From positions 2,108,001 through 2,172,000 of the forward strand of contig CAVTLA010000001.1 of assembly GCA_963735465.1 (NCBI GenBank): a stretch of DNA of 64,000 bases, read 5' to 3'. The DNA comes from DASZHJ01 sp963735465 (GTDB taxonomy: Bacteria; Pseudomonadota; Alphaproteobacteria; ATCC43930; CGMCC-115725). Below are positions 44,960-54,457 of this stretch, one piece after another. The notes beneath the pieces were generated by a model. That model searched no databases, had not been told where the DNA came from, and saw only the letters and a program-made list of their open reading frames with translations. A program made the translations under genes and the position numbers. The stretch's first letter is position 1; each line of letters starts with the position of its first letter.

Positions 44960-45856
44960 TCAGGGATTGAGCGCGGCGAAATCGGCGACGCCGGCCTTGG
45001 CGCGGCCGAGCAGGCGCTGCAGCGCGGTGCGCGGGTTCCTGCCGTAGTCGCTGTAGAGATAAAGGCAGACCAGGCGGCGCTGGATCACGGTCACCGCCAT
45101 GACCGCAGCCTGATCGAAGGTCTCGCCGCCGGCTGTCACCTTGGAGAGAAAGCCGTAGTAGAGCGATCCGTCCATCCGGTCCAGGATGCCCACCGACGCG
45201 AAGGAGCCCATGCGCAGCTGAACCTGTGCCTCGCTGATGCGTTGGTCGGCGGTCTCCTTGACCTTGACGGCATCGAGCGCCTCAGTGGCGAACCGCTCGA
45301 TCGTCGAGGCGTCGGCGTTCTGCCCCATCAGCGTCACCGGTGTCATCAGCATGCCGAAGTCCTGGATGCGGGCGCCGCCTTGCAGGGCGGCCCGGAGCTG
45401 ATCGCAGTCGCCGAACACGGTGTGGACGACGTTGTCGCGGTTGACCGCCTTCTGCATCTCCAGCACCGCCTGCAGACGGTCGTCGGGATAGAGGCAATAG
45501 CTGGCGGGCGGGTCGAAGGCGAGAACGACGCCGCCGACGTCGATCTGAGCATGGGCCACGGGCGCCGGAGCCATCGCCTCCGGGGCCGCGGCCTGGGGCG
45601 GCGGCGCCGGCGCCACGGCCGGCGGGCCACCGACGCTGCCGAGCAGCAGGAAGACAATCGTCGCGAGCCCGATGATGACGGCGTTCACCCACCAGGGGCG
45701 CGGCCAGAAGCGGGGCGCAGCCGAGGCGCCTTCGGGAGACGGGGCTGGCCGCCCTCGCAGGAGCCAACGCGTGCAGGCGACCGCCAGGACGATCAACCCG
45801 CCGATGGCCGCTCCGACGCCGGCGCCAGCGAAGATCCGCATCCAATCCGTACTCAC
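44960..45856 (-). CDS. Conserved hypothetical protein with two N-terminal membrane helices
   Basis: A 298-residue product from the GTG at 45856 (AGGAAGG precedes it; a downstream ATG at 45841 is possible). Two hydrophobic helices (about 6-28 and about 52-70) and a Pro/Ala-rich linker lead to a soluble domain of about 200 residues with FDPPASYCLYPDDRLQAVLEMQ and VVHTVFGDCDQLRAAL. These phrases recur in uncharacterised alphaproteobacterial membrane proteins, but no function is known. Possible periplasmic domain. Confidence 0.65.
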   Translation of the reverse strand: MSTDWMRIFAGAGVGAAIGGLIVLAVACTRWLLRGRPAPSPEGASAAPRFWPRPWWVNAVIIGLATIVFLLLGSVGGPPAVAPAPPPQAAAPEAMAPAPVAHAQIDVGGVVLAFDPPASYCLYPDDRLQAVLEMQKAVNRDNVVHTVFGDCDQLRAALQGGARIQDFGMLMTPVTLMGQNADASTIERFATEALDAVKVKETADQRISEAQVQLRMGSFASVGILDRMDGSLYYGFLSKVTAGGETFDQAAVMAVTVIQRRLVCLYLYSDYGRNPRTALQRLLGRAKAGVADFAALNP

Positions 45857-46100
45857 CGATGGCCTTCCTGTTCCTGCGCCGGGACAGGTCGCGCGTGGCA
45901 GAGGCGACCGGGCGGCGGCGCACCTTAACGGACGGGCACCAGGGGTTGAAGGGACCGAAAAGGGACGCCCGGCCGCCTCCGCGAATACGGCCATCGGCCT
46001 CTGCGGATTGCGCGTTTTCAGCGAGTCGCTATAGTGAACGCATTCTTAACCCGAGGCGCCTCTTGCAACCTTTTGTTTACTTGTACATTCGGAGCGGCTG

Positions 46101-47204
46101 ATGCGGCAGCAGACGAGGCCATCCCGGGCAGCCGTTCAGCGCGCTTTGCAGGAGTTCCTGGCGCCATCCCTATTCTGGGGCCTGGGGCTGGCGCTGGCCG
46201 ACCTCGCCCAGTACGTGGCCGCCATTGCCGGCGTGCTGCTGTTGCCCGCGCTCTGGATGAAGGTGGCCTGCTCGCTCTTCGCCGGCCTCAAGATCGCCAA
46301 TCTCGCCACCCTCGGCCACGACGCCGCCCATGAGAGCCTGACGCCGAGCCGTCGGCTGAACGAGATCCTCGGCATCATCGTATTCCTGCCGGGTCTCACC
46401 AACTGGGCGCTCTGGATCTACGAGCATCACTACCGTCACCACCCCTATACGAACGGCGAGCTCGTCGACACCTTCACGCCGCTCTCCAAGGCGGAATACG
46501 ACGCGCTGCCGGCGTGGCACCGGGCGATCAAGCGCCTGCACCGCAATCCCCTCGGCCTCGGCTTTGCCCTTTACTACATCACCGAGCGCTGGTGGCAGGT
46601 GAAGTTCTTTCCGCGTGCCGGCGTGCCGGCGCGCCACCGCGCCGCGGCGCGCGGACACTTCGCGCTGCTTCTCGCCTATCTCGCGGGCTTCATCGCCTTC
46701 CTCGCAGCGGCACCGCTCTACTCCGCCACCGGCAGCGCGACCGCGGTGCTGCTCGGCCTGATCGTGCCGTTCGTGGTCTGGATGGAGCTGATGAGCGTTT
46801 CGCTTTATTTCCAGCATACGAACATCGGGATCCCCTGGTTCAAGGGCGAGATCGACCGTCGCGCGCTGCCGCCGGAGACCCTGACGCTCCACCTCTCCTT
46901 CCCGACCTGGTTCTCGCGCTACATGCATCACGTCTACGACCACGGCGCGCATCACGTGCAGCCGGCGATCCCCTGCTATCGCCTCTACCCGGCGCAGCAG
47001 AAGCTCAACAGCCTGGTTCCCGACGAGGTCGTGAGCGAGAGATTCACCTTCGGCCTGCTCTGGGATACGCTGCGGCGCTGCAAGCTCTACGACTACGAGC
47101 GCCATCAGTGGCTCGATTTCAACGGCCGGCCAACCGGCGCGCCGATCCTCCGGCACCGCGACACGGCCGTCGAGCTCTCGTACCTCGCTCCCGCCGCCGA
47201 ATAG
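46101..47204 (+). CDS. Fatty acid desaturase/hydroxylase-type di-iron membrane enzyme
   Basis: A 367-residue polytopic protein with the three histidine boxes of the FA_desaturase family: GHDAAHES (about 73-80), HHYRHHPYTN (about 110-119) and HHVYDHGAHHVQPAIPCY (about 278-295). CGGAGCGG precedes the ATG. It should use oxygen and an electron donor to desaturate or hydroxylate a lipid or terpenoid; length and the H-x4-H second-box form fit carotenoid ketolase or omega-3-type enzymes equally, so the substrate is open. No obvious partner gene. Confidence 0.85.
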   Translation: MRQQTRPSRAAVQRALQEFLAPSLFWGLGLALADLAQYVAAIAGVLLLPALWMKVACSLFAGLKIANLATLGHDAAHESLTPSRRLNEILGIIVFLPGLTNWALWIYEHHYRHHPYTNGELVDTFTPLSKAEYDALPAWHRAIKRLHRNPLGLGFALYYITERWWQVKFFPRAGVPARHRAAARGHFALLLAYLAGFIAFLAAAPLYSATGSATAVLLGLIVPFVVWMELMSVSLYFQHTNIGIPWFKGEIDRRALPPETLTLHLSFPTWFSRYMHHVYDHGAHHVQPAIPCYRLYPAQQKLNSLVPDEVVSERFTFGLLWDTLRRCKLYDYERHQWLDFNGRPTGAPILRHRDTAVELSYLAPAAE

Positions 47205-47311
47205 CGCCGGTGTCCGCGGCGTCACGCCGCCGCTGCCCCGCCGCGGGGGTGCATGGATTTCCCGACCGTCCTTGCTAGGATAGGCGGATGCCAGCCAGCG
47301 GAGACCCCAAC

Positions 47312-48010
47312 ATGATCTATCGCGATCGGCACGTCGTGGTGACCGGGGGGACCGGTGCGCTGGGGATCGCCGTGGTGGGCACATTGCTGCGGGCGGGCGC
47401 CCAGGTGCACGTCTCCTATATCCATCCCGCCGAGGCGGAGCGGTTTCCGCTGCGCGACGAGGCAGGGCTGCGTCTCGTCGGGCCTGTTGACCTCACGAGC
47501 GAGGCGGACATCGCCCGTCTCTATGATGGCGTGCCCAAGCTCTGGGCATCCGTGCATCTCGCCGGCGGCTTTGCCGCCGCGGGCATTGTCGAGACCAACA
47601 AGGCGATGCTGATGCAGCAGATCGACATGAACCTGGTGAGCTGTTTCCTCTGCTGTCGGGCGGCGGCCAAGACGATGCGAAGTAACGGCGGCGGACGCAT
47701 CGTCAATGTCGCGGCGCGGCCGGCGCTGGAGCCGCGCACCGGCGCGGGCATGAGTGCCTACGCCGCGAGCAAGGCCGCGGTGGCTGCCCTCACCGCGGCA
47801 CTCGGCGAGGAACTGGCCGAGGACGGGATTCTCGTCAACGCCATCGCGCCCTCGATTCTCGACACCCCGGCCAATCGCCAGGCGATGCCGACGGCGAACC
47901 ACGAGCCGTGGCCCAAGGTCGACGAGGTAGCCGCCACCATCTTCTTTCTCGCCGGCCCCGAGAACGTGGTGACCCGCAGCGCCGTCGTCCCCGTCTACGG
48001 GCGTTCCTGA
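47312..48010 (+). CDS. Short-chain dehydrogenase/reductase, atypical active site
   Basis: A 232-residue SDR from ATG 47312. Cofactor loop TGGTGALG and YAASK (Tyr and Lys) are present. The usual catalytic serine about 13 residues before the Tyr is missing; the segment reads IVNVAARPALEPRTGAGMSAYAASK, with proline/alanine there. This variation is common in one SDR subgroup. It may be a reductase using a different residue or a non-catalytic member. It lies 107 bases after the desaturase. Confidence 0.85.
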   Translation: MIYRDRHVVVTGGTGALGIAVVGTLLRAGAQVHVSYIHPAEAERFPLRDEAGLRLVGPVDLTSEADIARLYDGVPKLWASVHLAGGFAAAGIVETNKAMLMQQIDMNLVSCFLCCRAAAKTMRSNGGGRIVNVAARPALEPRTGAGMSAYAASKAAVAALTAALGEELAEDGILVNAIAPSILDTPANRQAMPTANHEPWPKVDEVAATIFFLAGPENVVTRSAVVPVYGRS

Positions 48011-48054
48011 TCCTGTCCGCGCCGCCGTCACGGTTAAGGCCGTCTGAATTCGCT

Positions 48055-48112
48055 CATGCAGCCATGCATGGGCGTACTTGCTTTTTTTGCCTCCCGCCGG
48101 GCGATCCGGCGG
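48055..48112. other. Two small palindromes upstream of the MFS transporter
   Basis: CATGCA-N4-TGCATG (48055-48070), a T7 run (48082-48088) and CCGCCGG-N5-CCGGCGG (48094-48112). The T run lies 12 bases after the first stem, so it is a weak terminator for the SDR gene at best. The second palindrome could be an operator for the MFS gene. Confidence 0.35.
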
Positions 48113-48291
48113 TACAAATACTGCCATGTGCTGATCGGAGCAGCGCCCCCGGCGCCACGACCCCTGCCCGACCGCCGTCAGAGCGCCGAAGAGACCGCCA
48201 CCATGCCTAGCCTTGCCGTAATCAGCTGTCGCAGCGGCGCCCGTCGCGCGATTTCCGGCCGCTTCAATTCAATCGCGGCTGAGCGGCCGTG

Positions 48292-49857
48292 ATGGCGCCC
48301 GCAGCCAACGAGACCCTCAGCCACCAGCAGGTGCTGCGCGTCCTCAGCGGCATCCTTCTCGGCATGTTCCTGGCGGCTCTCGACCAGACCATCATCGTCA
48401 CGCCGCTGCCGAGCATCGCGGCGGAACTTTCGGGCGTCGAGCATCTATCGTGGGTGGTGGCGGTCTACCTCCTCACGTCAACCGTCTCGACGCCGATCTA
48501 CGGCAAGCTCAGCGATCTCTACGGCCGGCGCCGTCTGCTGCAGTGTGCGATCATTATTTTCATCTTCGGCTCGATGCTTTGTGCGCTCACCCAGAACATG
48601 TCGCAGCTGATCGCCGCCCGCGCCGTGCAGGGGCTGGGCGGCGGCGGTCTCATCACGCTGGCCCACGCGCTGCTGGCCGATCACGTCTCTCCGCGCGAGC
48701 GCGGGCGCTATCAGGGCTATCTCAGCGGCACCTGGGCGACCGCCAGCGTCGGGGGCCCAGTGCTGGGCGGTCTCTTCGTCGATCACCTGTCCTGGCGCTG
48801 GGTGTTCTGGATCAATTTGCCGATCGGCGCCCTGGCGCTGCTGCTGTGCTGGCGCTCACTCCGGCATCTGACGCAACGCTACGAGCGCCGCTCGATCGAC
48901 TACCCCGGCGCCTTCCTCCTTGCGGCGGGCGCCGCCTCGCTGCTCCTGGTCGCCACCTGGGGTGGATCGCAATACCCCTGGACCTCGGCACCGATCCTCG
49001 GCATCGCGGCCGCGGGCGTGCTGCTGTTCGCCCTGTTCCTGATCCAGGAGCTGCGCGCGATCGAGCCGATCCTGCCGCCGCGCCTATTCCGCAACGAGGT
49101 GTTTCGCGTCGCCAACAGCGCCTCGGCGGTTATCTCCATGGTGGTCTTCGGCACCACCATGCTGCTACCGATCTTCCTGCAGATCGTCGCGGGCATGAGT
49201 GCGGCGCAGTCGGGCCTGCTGATGGCGCCCTTCACCGGCACCACGGTCGTGGGCGCCTTCACCACCGGCTGGACCATGCGCACCACCGGCCGCTACAAGC
49301 GGATGCCCCTGATCGGACTCTCCCTGGCGACGCTGGCCCTGGGACTGCTCGCCACCATGACCTCGACCACTCCACATCTTGCGATCGCCGGATACCTGAC
49401 GGTGCTGGGCTACGGCATCGGCATGTCGCTGCCGGTGATGCTGGTCTCGGTGCAGAACGCCGCCGAACCCCGCGACATGGGTTCGGCGACCTCGGCGGTG
49501 AATTTCTTTCGCTCCCTCGGCGGATCCTTCGGAGCGGCGACCTTGTGGTCGGTGCTGATCATTGCCCTCAACCACGAGCTCGCGGGCGGCAGCGGCGCGC
49601 AGCTGGCTGAAAGCGGCTACGCCCTCCTGCAGGGCGGCCCGGAGGCCATCGCGCGCCTCGCACCAGACGTTCGTGCCGTGATCCTGCCGGCGCTCTCCGA
49701 CGCGTTTCACGTCGTCTTCGCGACCGCTGCCGGATTGACGCTGGTCAGCCTGCTGATCTGCACCGCTCTCAACGAGAGGCCGCTGCGAACCAATTCCGGT
49801 CCGGCGCCCAGCGCCGCGCCGCCTCTGCCGGCGCCGGAGAACGCTTCGGCGGACTAG
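48292..49857 (+). CDS. Major facilitator superfamily transporter, EmrB/QacA (DHA2) type
   Basis: A 521-residue transporter of 14 helices. MFLAALDQTIIVTPLPSIAAEL at the N-terminus is the DHA2 motif D1; GKLSDLYGRRRLL is the MFS A motif between helices 2 and 3; helix 5 motif C appears in GTWATASVGGPVLGGLFVDHLSWRWVFWINLP. It probably exports amphipathic compounds using the proton gradient. A GTG at 48289 could add one residue. A short region with palindromes precedes it; no nearby TetR gene is seen. Confidence 0.88.
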   Translation: MAPAANETLSHQQVLRVLSGILLGMFLAALDQTIIVTPLPSIAAELSGVEHLSWVVAVYLLTSTVSTPIYGKLSDLYGRRRLLQCAIIIFIFGSMLCALTQNMSQLIAARAVQGLGGGGLITLAHALLADHVSPRERGRYQGYLSGTWATASVGGPVLGGLFVDHLSWRWVFWINLPIGALALLLCWRSLRHLTQRYERRSIDYPGAFLLAAGAASLLLVATWGGSQYPWTSAPILGIAAAGVLLFALFLIQELRAIEPILPPRLFRNEVFRVANSASAVISMVVFGTTMLLPIFLQIVAGMSAAQSGLLMAPFTGTTVVGAFTTGWTMRTTGRYKRMPLIGLSLATLALGLLATMTSTTPHLAIAGYLTVLGYGIGMSLPVMLVSVQNAAEPRDMGSATSAVNFFRSLGGSFGAATLWSVLIIALNHELAGGSGAQLAESGYALLQGGPEAIARLAPDVRAVILPALSDAFHVVFATAAGLTLVSLLICTALNERPLRTNSGPAPSAAPPLPAPENASAD

Positions 49858-49875
49858 CGGGCACTCCGCCGCCGG

Positions 49876-52425
49876 TCACTGCGCCGCCGGATGGGATTCC
49901 GTCAGCACGCTGCGGCTTTCCGGCAGCACGATGCTCACCGTGGTGCCGCGCCCGCGCGTGCTCTCGATGACGAGATCCCCGCCGTGGAGGTCCGCCAGCT
50001 GCTTCGCGATCGGCAGGCCAAGGCCGGTACCCTCGTATTTCCTCTGCAGGCCGCTGTTGATCTGGCGAAACGGAGTCAGCGCCAAAGGAATCTCGTCGGG
50101 AGACATGCCGATCCCATGATCCTCGACGTCGACACGGAAGCGGCGCTGAGCATCAAGCGCGCTGCGGACCGTCACTGTCGTGCCGCTCTCGGAAAATTTC
50201 ACCGCGTTGGACAGCAGGTTCAAGAGAATCCGCTTCAGGGCGGTCTCGTCGGCGATCACGCACATTCCCCGTGCCCGGTTGTCGAATTTGATCTGCACCA
50301 GAGCGGTGTCGGCGCGCGGCCGCACCAGCCGGATGGTGGACGCGATCATCGGCGTCGGATCGAAGGTCGTCTCGTGCAGCCGGAAGGAATTCGCCTCGAT
50401 CTTGGCGATGTCGAGAATGTCCGTGATCACCGTCAGCAGATGCCGGGCGCTCTCCCGGATGTCGACGACGTATGTGTCGTACTTCGGTGATCCCAGCGGG
50501 CCGAAGAGGCCCGCCTGCATCACCTCGGAGAACCCGATGATCGCGTTGAGCGGCGTGCGAAGCTCATGGCTCATGTTGGCCAGTAGCTCGGATTTGGCCC
50601 GGCTCGCGGTCTCCGCGGCCTCCTTGGCCCGCCGGATTTCCTCCTCGGCCCGCTTCTGGTCGGTCACGTCGATTGCCGCCACCAGGGCGGCCCGCCGGCC
50701 CCCGAAGTCCAGGCGATGCGCCACGACGTCGACAATCAGGACCGAGCCGTCCGCCTTGCGGTGATGGCGGATGCCCAGGCGGTCCGGAGCCGTCGCGGTC
50801 GCCTCCGACAGTCCGTCCAGAGGCTCGTCGCCGTCCAGGGAGAGCTCGTCCGGAGCCATGGCAAGGAAACGGTCGCGGCTATAGCCGTATTGATCCACCG
50901 CGCTCTTGTTGACCTCGATGAAGCGGCGCGTCGTCAGGTCCCATACCCACATCGGGATGGGGTTGTTCTCGAACAGCAGGCGGAACGTGGTCTCCCGCTC
51001 CACCATCGCCTCGCGCAGGCGGCGCCGCTCCGTCGCGTCGCGCAGGATGGTGACAAATCGCGCGGCCCCCGCGGCCTCGTCACCGATCGGCACCGTGCTG
51101 ATGTCGCCCCAGAATTCGGTGCCGTCCTGGCGCCGGTGAAGGATCTCGGCCTCGGCCGGCTTGCCGGTGGCGAGCGCCTCGGAAAAGCGCGCCAGAACCG
51201 TGCCGTCGGCAGCCGGTCGCCACATCACGTCGGGCGCGCGGCCACGCAACGCCTCGAGCGGGAACCCGGTGATGCGCGTGAAGGCGGGATTGACGTAGAC
51301 GATGCGCTGCGCGTCCGTGCTCTGTCCGGACTCGTTCTCCACCTCGGTGATCATCACGCCGTCATTGGCGTTGAGCACGACGGATTCCAGGAGCGTGATG
51401 CGCTCCTCCGCCAGCCGGCGGCGGATGATGGGGCGGATCCTGCTTACCAGACCCTCGATCCGGTCGGCCGTCGCCTCGATATTCTCCACGGCTCGGGTGA
51501 ACATGAAGTTGATGGCAAAGCTGCGATTGTCCTGCTCGACCGGGACGCAGATGGCGGTTCTGTATCCCAGGCCGATCGCGGATGGCAGCAGCGGATATTC
51601 CGATTGGTCGAGCACCGCCAGGTTCGGCACCAAGCGCCGCCGGCCGCCGATCAGCACCTCGCCGACGATGCTGTTGGTGAGCTTGAGCGACACGCCGCGG
51701 CCACGATCAATTTCCTGCGGCGATTTCGGACCTTCCGGCCCGTAGGCGGCGATGAGCTGACAGTTGGCGCCGCGCAGGCCCAGCGACCAGGCGCGCGCCG
51801 TGGCCGCGCCCTCGGCGGTGCAGATGATCTTGAGCGCGGCCTCCAGCGCCAGCCGGACGCTGGGCGCTTCCGCGATCGTGCTCATGAGCTCGTTGGCGAG
51901 TTTGAGGTCGTACTCGACCGCAGCCCGAACCGACAGCTCGTGCCGGAGCTCGAGCTCGTTCATGACCATGCGCGCCAAGGTGGCGAGGCGGGCGCGCGCT
52001 TCCGGATCCGGGTCCGGGCGCGGCTGCCGGTCGGCGACGCTGAGAGTACCCAGGCAATAACCGTCCCGCGTCACCAGCGGCGCGCCGGCGTAAAACCGGA
52101 CGCCGAGGGCGCCGGTCACGAACGGGCTGGCGGCGAAGCGCGGATCAAGCTGGGCGTCGCGAACGAGGTTGATCTCGCGATAGTGGATCGCCTCGCTGCA
52201 GAAGGAGCCGGCGCGCGGTGTTTCCGCCAGGCCGATGCCGATCCGGGATTTGAACCAGACCCGGTCCGCGTCGACAAAGGAGATCAGCGCGATCGGAGCA
52301 TGGAAAAGTGACGCCGCAAGGCTTGCGACGCGGTCGAACGCTTCCTCGGGAGACGTATCGAGGATGGCGTAACGCCGCAATGCGGCAAGGCGTTCCCCCT
52401 CGTCGGGAGGAAGTGGACCCGTCAC
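49876..52425 (-). CDS. Multi-domain sensor histidine kinase (GAF-GAF-PAS-PAS-HisKA-HATPase)
   Basis: An 849-residue soluble kinase with no membrane segment. Two GAF domains (about 20-160, with SFCSEAIHYREI, and about 170-345) and two PAS domains (about 355-475 and 480-605) precede the HisKA phosphoacceptor MSHELRTPLNAIIGF (His about 625), the N box NLLSNAVKFS, G1 DHGIGMSPDE and G2 GTGLGLPIAKQL. The final residues are not a receiver. A cognate response regulator is not adjacent. The GAF start ERLAALRRYAILDTSPEEAFDRVASLAA is typical of a redox/light-sensing GAF, but no chromophore cysteine is claimed. Confidence 0.9.
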   Translation of the reverse strand: MTGPLPPDEGERLAALRRYAILDTSPEEAFDRVASLAASLFHAPIALISFVDADRVWFKSRIGIGLAETPRAGSFCSEAIHYREINLVRDAQLDPRFAASPFVTGALGVRFYAGAPLVTRDGYCLGTLSVADRQPRPDPDPEARARLATLARMVMNELELRHELSVRAAVEYDLKLANELMSTIAEAPSVRLALEAALKIICTAEGAATARAWSLGLRGANCQLIAAYGPEGPKSPQEIDRGRGVSLKLTNSIVGEVLIGGRRRLVPNLAVLDQSEYPLLPSAIGLGYRTAICVPVEQDNRSFAINFMFTRAVENIEATADRIEGLVSRIRPIIRRRLAEERITLLESVVLNANDGVMITEVENESGQSTDAQRIVYVNPAFTRITGFPLEALRGRAPDVMWRPAADGTVLARFSEALATGKPAEAEILHRRQDGTEFWGDISTVPIGDEAAGAARFVTILRDATERRRLREAMVERETTFRLLFENNPIPMWVWDLTTRRFIEVNKSAVDQYGYSRDRFLAMAPDELSLDGDEPLDGLSEATATAPDRLGIRHHRKADGSVLIVDVVAHRLDFGGRRAALVAAIDVTDQKRAEEEIRRAKEAAETASRAKSELLANMSHELRTPLNAIIGFSEVMQAGLFGPLGSPKYDTYVVDIRESARHLLTVITDILDIAKIEANSFRLHETTFDPTPMIASTIRLVRPRADTALVQIKFDNRARGMCVIADETALKRILLNLLSNAVKFSESGTTVTVRSALDAQRRFRVDVEDHGIGMSPDEIPLALTPFRQINSGLQRKYEGTGLGLPIAKQLADLHGGDLVIESTRGRGTTVSIVLPESRSVLTESHPAAQ

Positions 52426-52513
52426 AACGCTCCCCTGCGATGGGCTGATGGCGACCGGGATAGTCCGCCGAACACGGTGAAAATTGTGTTAACGCGCGTG
52501 TGACAGTAGCCGG

Positions 52514-52631
52514 CGTCTCGTCCCGCGGTAGTACCGGAGACGGCTCCCCCATCGGCCCACCCGATGCCCTTTGACGGGGAGCCGAGGCTCCCTGCATTCT
52601 GGCCGCAACGGGAGCCGGCGCGACCGCCGGC
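52514..52631 (+). promoter_or_regulatory. Structured leader with four consecutive hairpins
   Basis: Upstream of the ABC operon, on the plus strand: CGTCTC/GAGACG (52514-52519/52537-52542), CATCGG/CCGATG (52550-52555/52561-52566), GGAGCC/GGCTCC (52578-52583/52587-52591 region) and GCCGGCG/CGCCGGC (52614-52620/52625-52631). I see no match to thiamine, cobalamin or guanidine riboswitch sequence cores. It may be an uncharacterised cis element; folding alone can arise by chance in GC-rich DNA. Confidence 0.4.
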
Positions 52632-52656
52632 CCATTCCAAGGGAGGTCTTGCCCGA

Positions 52657-52716
52657 ATGATCGGCCGGACGGTGGCGTTCGCCCCGGAAATCGCCTGCCT
52701 GACCCCGGTCCCATGA
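52657..52716 (+). CDS. Possible 19-codon leader peptide coupled to the ABC ATPase
   Basis: ATG 52657 is preceded at normal distance by AAGGGAGG (about 52639-52646) and encodes MIGRTVAFAPEIACLTPVP, stopping with TGA that overlaps the ABC ATPase start codon (CCATGA). The ATPase itself has no visible ribosome site, so it probably needs translation of this ORF. No homology is expected or seen. Confidence 0.45.
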   Translation: MIGRTVAFAPEIACLTPVP

Positions 52717-53531
52717 ACGACGCCGGGAACAGCCCGCTCCCGCCGATCGGACCGCCGCTCCTCGACGTCGACGGCGTTACGCTGCAATACAAGACCCGGG
52801 ATCATCTGGTCACCGCCACCTATCGCGTCGGGTTCCAGGTCTATCGCGGCGACCGTTTCGTGCTGCTGGGACCGTCCGGCTGCGGCAAGTCGACCTTGCT
52901 GAAGGGCGTGGGGGGATTCCTGAGGCCGGTGGAGGGCAGCATCCGCCTCAACGGCCGGACCGTGGAGCGGCCCGGTCCCGACCGGATGATGGTGTTCCAG
53001 GAATTCGACCAGCTGCTGCCGTGGAAGACCGTGCAGGAGAACGTCATGTTCCCCCTGCTGACCGGCGGCCGCTGCGGTACCAAGGAGGCGGCGGAGCGCG
53101 CCCGCGTCTACATCGAGAAGGTGAAGCTCGGGGAGTTCCGCGACATCTACCCGCACATGCTCTCGGGCGGCATGAAGCAGCGCGTCGCCATCGCCCGCGC
53201 CATGGCAATGGAGCCGGAAATCCTGCTGATGGACGAGCCCTTCGCGGCTCTGGACGCCCTGACCCGGCGCAAGATGCAGGAGGAGCTGCTGCAGCTCTGG
53301 TCCGACATCCGCTTCACCGTGCTGTTCGTCACTCACTCCATCGAGGAGGCGATCATCGTCGGCAACCGCATCCTGGTGCTGTCGCCGCATCCGGGCCAGG
53401 TGAAGGCCGAACTCAATTCCGAGACTCACGATCACGCCACCGCTGGCGATGCCGCCTTCCTGGCCCTGCAGCAGCGCATCCACCGCATGCTCTTCGCCGA
53501 GGCGGTGGAGGACACACGGGTGCGGTCATGA
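52713..53531 (+). CDS. ABC transporter ATP-binding protein, NitT/TauT family
   Basis: A 272-residue ATPase. Walker A GPSGCGKST (about 53-61), VFQEFDQLLPWKTVQENV, the signature LSGGMKQRVAIARAMAMEP, Walker B LLMDEPFAALDALTRR, and switch histidine in VTHSIEEAI. The family imports nitrate, sulfonates, taurine, hydroxymethylpyrimidine and the like. Its C-terminal end continues about 40 residues after the ATPase. It overlaps its permease as ATGA. No substrate-binding protein gene is nearby. Its start overlaps a leader peptide ORF. Confidence 0.9.
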   Translation: MNDAGNSPLPPIGPPLLDVDGVTLQYKTRDHLVTATYRVGFQVYRGDRFVLLGPSGCGKSTLLKGVGGFLRPVEGSIRLNGRTVERPGPDRMMVFQEFDQLLPWKTVQENVMFPLLTGGRCGTKEAAERARVYIEKVKLGEFRDIYPHMLSGGMKQRVAIARAMAMEPEILLMDEPFAALDALTRRKMQEELLQLWSDIRFTVLFVTHSIEEAIIVGNRILVLSPHPGQVKAELNSETHDHATAGDAAFLALQQRIHRMLFAEAVEDTRVRS

Positions 53532-54415
53532 GCCTTGCCAAGCGCGACGCCGTCATGCCGCCGGTCCGGCCGGAGTTCGAGCGCGCGGTGCTCGACGCCC
53601 GCAACATCGGCGAGATCGTCCGCCCGCTGTCCCATTGGGAGCGGGTCACCAACATCACCGCTGTGCGCCGTTTCTTCATCCTGGTGCTGCTGGCGCTGCT
53701 CTGGCAGGCCTATTCCGTTCCCCTCGACAACCCGCTGCTCTTCCCGACTTTCACCGATACCGTGACCGCGTTCTGGGGCGCGATCGTCAGCGGCGAGCTG
53801 GTCGCCCGCACCGCCGTCTCCATCAAGCTGCTGCTGACGGGCTATGCGGCGGGCGTTGCCATCGCCGCCGCGCTTACCACCTTCGCCGTCTCGACGCGGA
53901 TCGGCACCGATCTCCTGAGCACGCTGACGGCGATGTTCAATCCGCTGCCGGCGATCGCGCTCTTGCCCCTGGCGCTGCTGTGGTTCGGCCTGGGGGCGCC
54001 CAGCCTGATCTTCGTGCTCATCCATTCCGTGCTCTGGCCGGTCTCCCTCAACACCCATTCCGGCTTCCTCAGCGTCTCCGATACCCTGCGGATGGCCGGC
54101 CAGAACTATGGCCTCAAGGGGATACCCTTCGTGGTTCGGATCCTGATTCCGGCGGCATTCCCCTCGATCCTCACCGGGCTCAAGATCGGCTGGGCCTTTG
54201 CCTGGCGCACGCTGATCGCCGCAGAGCTGGTATTCGGCGTCAGCTCGGGCTCCGGCGGGCTCGGCTGGTATATCTTCCAGAACCGCAACGAGCTCGAGAT
54301 CGCCAACGTATTTGCCGGCCTGTTCACGGTCATCCTGATCGGACTGTTGGTGGAGAGCGTGGTGTTCCGCACCATCGAGGCCCGGACCGTGCGCAAGTGG
54401 GGCATGCAGCGGTGA
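53528..54415 (+). CDS. ABC transporter permease, NitT/TauT family
   Basis: A 295-residue membrane protein with about six helices. The EAA-like cytoplasmic loop is SVSDTLRMAGQNYGLKGIPFVVRILIPAAFPSILTGLKIGWAFAWRTLIAAELVFG, typical of TauC/SsuC permeases. The long polar N-terminus (about 45 residues, LDARNIGEIVRPLSHWERV) is unusual but common in the hydroxymethylpyrimidine and riboflavin groups. Starts at 53528 overlapping the ATPase stop. Works with a binding protein not found in the window. Confidence 0.88.
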   Translation: MSLAKRDAVMPPVRPEFERAVLDARNIGEIVRPLSHWERVTNITAVRRFFILVLLALLWQAYSVPLDNPLLFPTFTDTVTAFWGAIVSGELVARTAVSIKLLLTGYAAGVAIAAALTTFAVSTRIGTDLLSTLTAMFNPLPAIALLPLALLWFGLGAPSLIFVLIHSVLWPVSLNTHSGFLSVSDTLRMAGQNYGLKGIPFVVRILIPAAFPSILTGLKIGWAFAWRTLIAAELVFGVSSGSGGLGWYIFQNRNELEIANVFAGLFTVILIGLLVESVVFRTIEARTVRKWGMQR

Positions 54416-54457
54416 CCTTCTGCCGCCCTCGCCTCTCCTGAAACCGCGGATCGCATC

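Noticed and set aside
52514..52631. Known riboswitch (thiamine, cobalamin or guanidine type)
   Set aside because: Conserved core sequences for these are absent; kept only as an unnamed structured leader.
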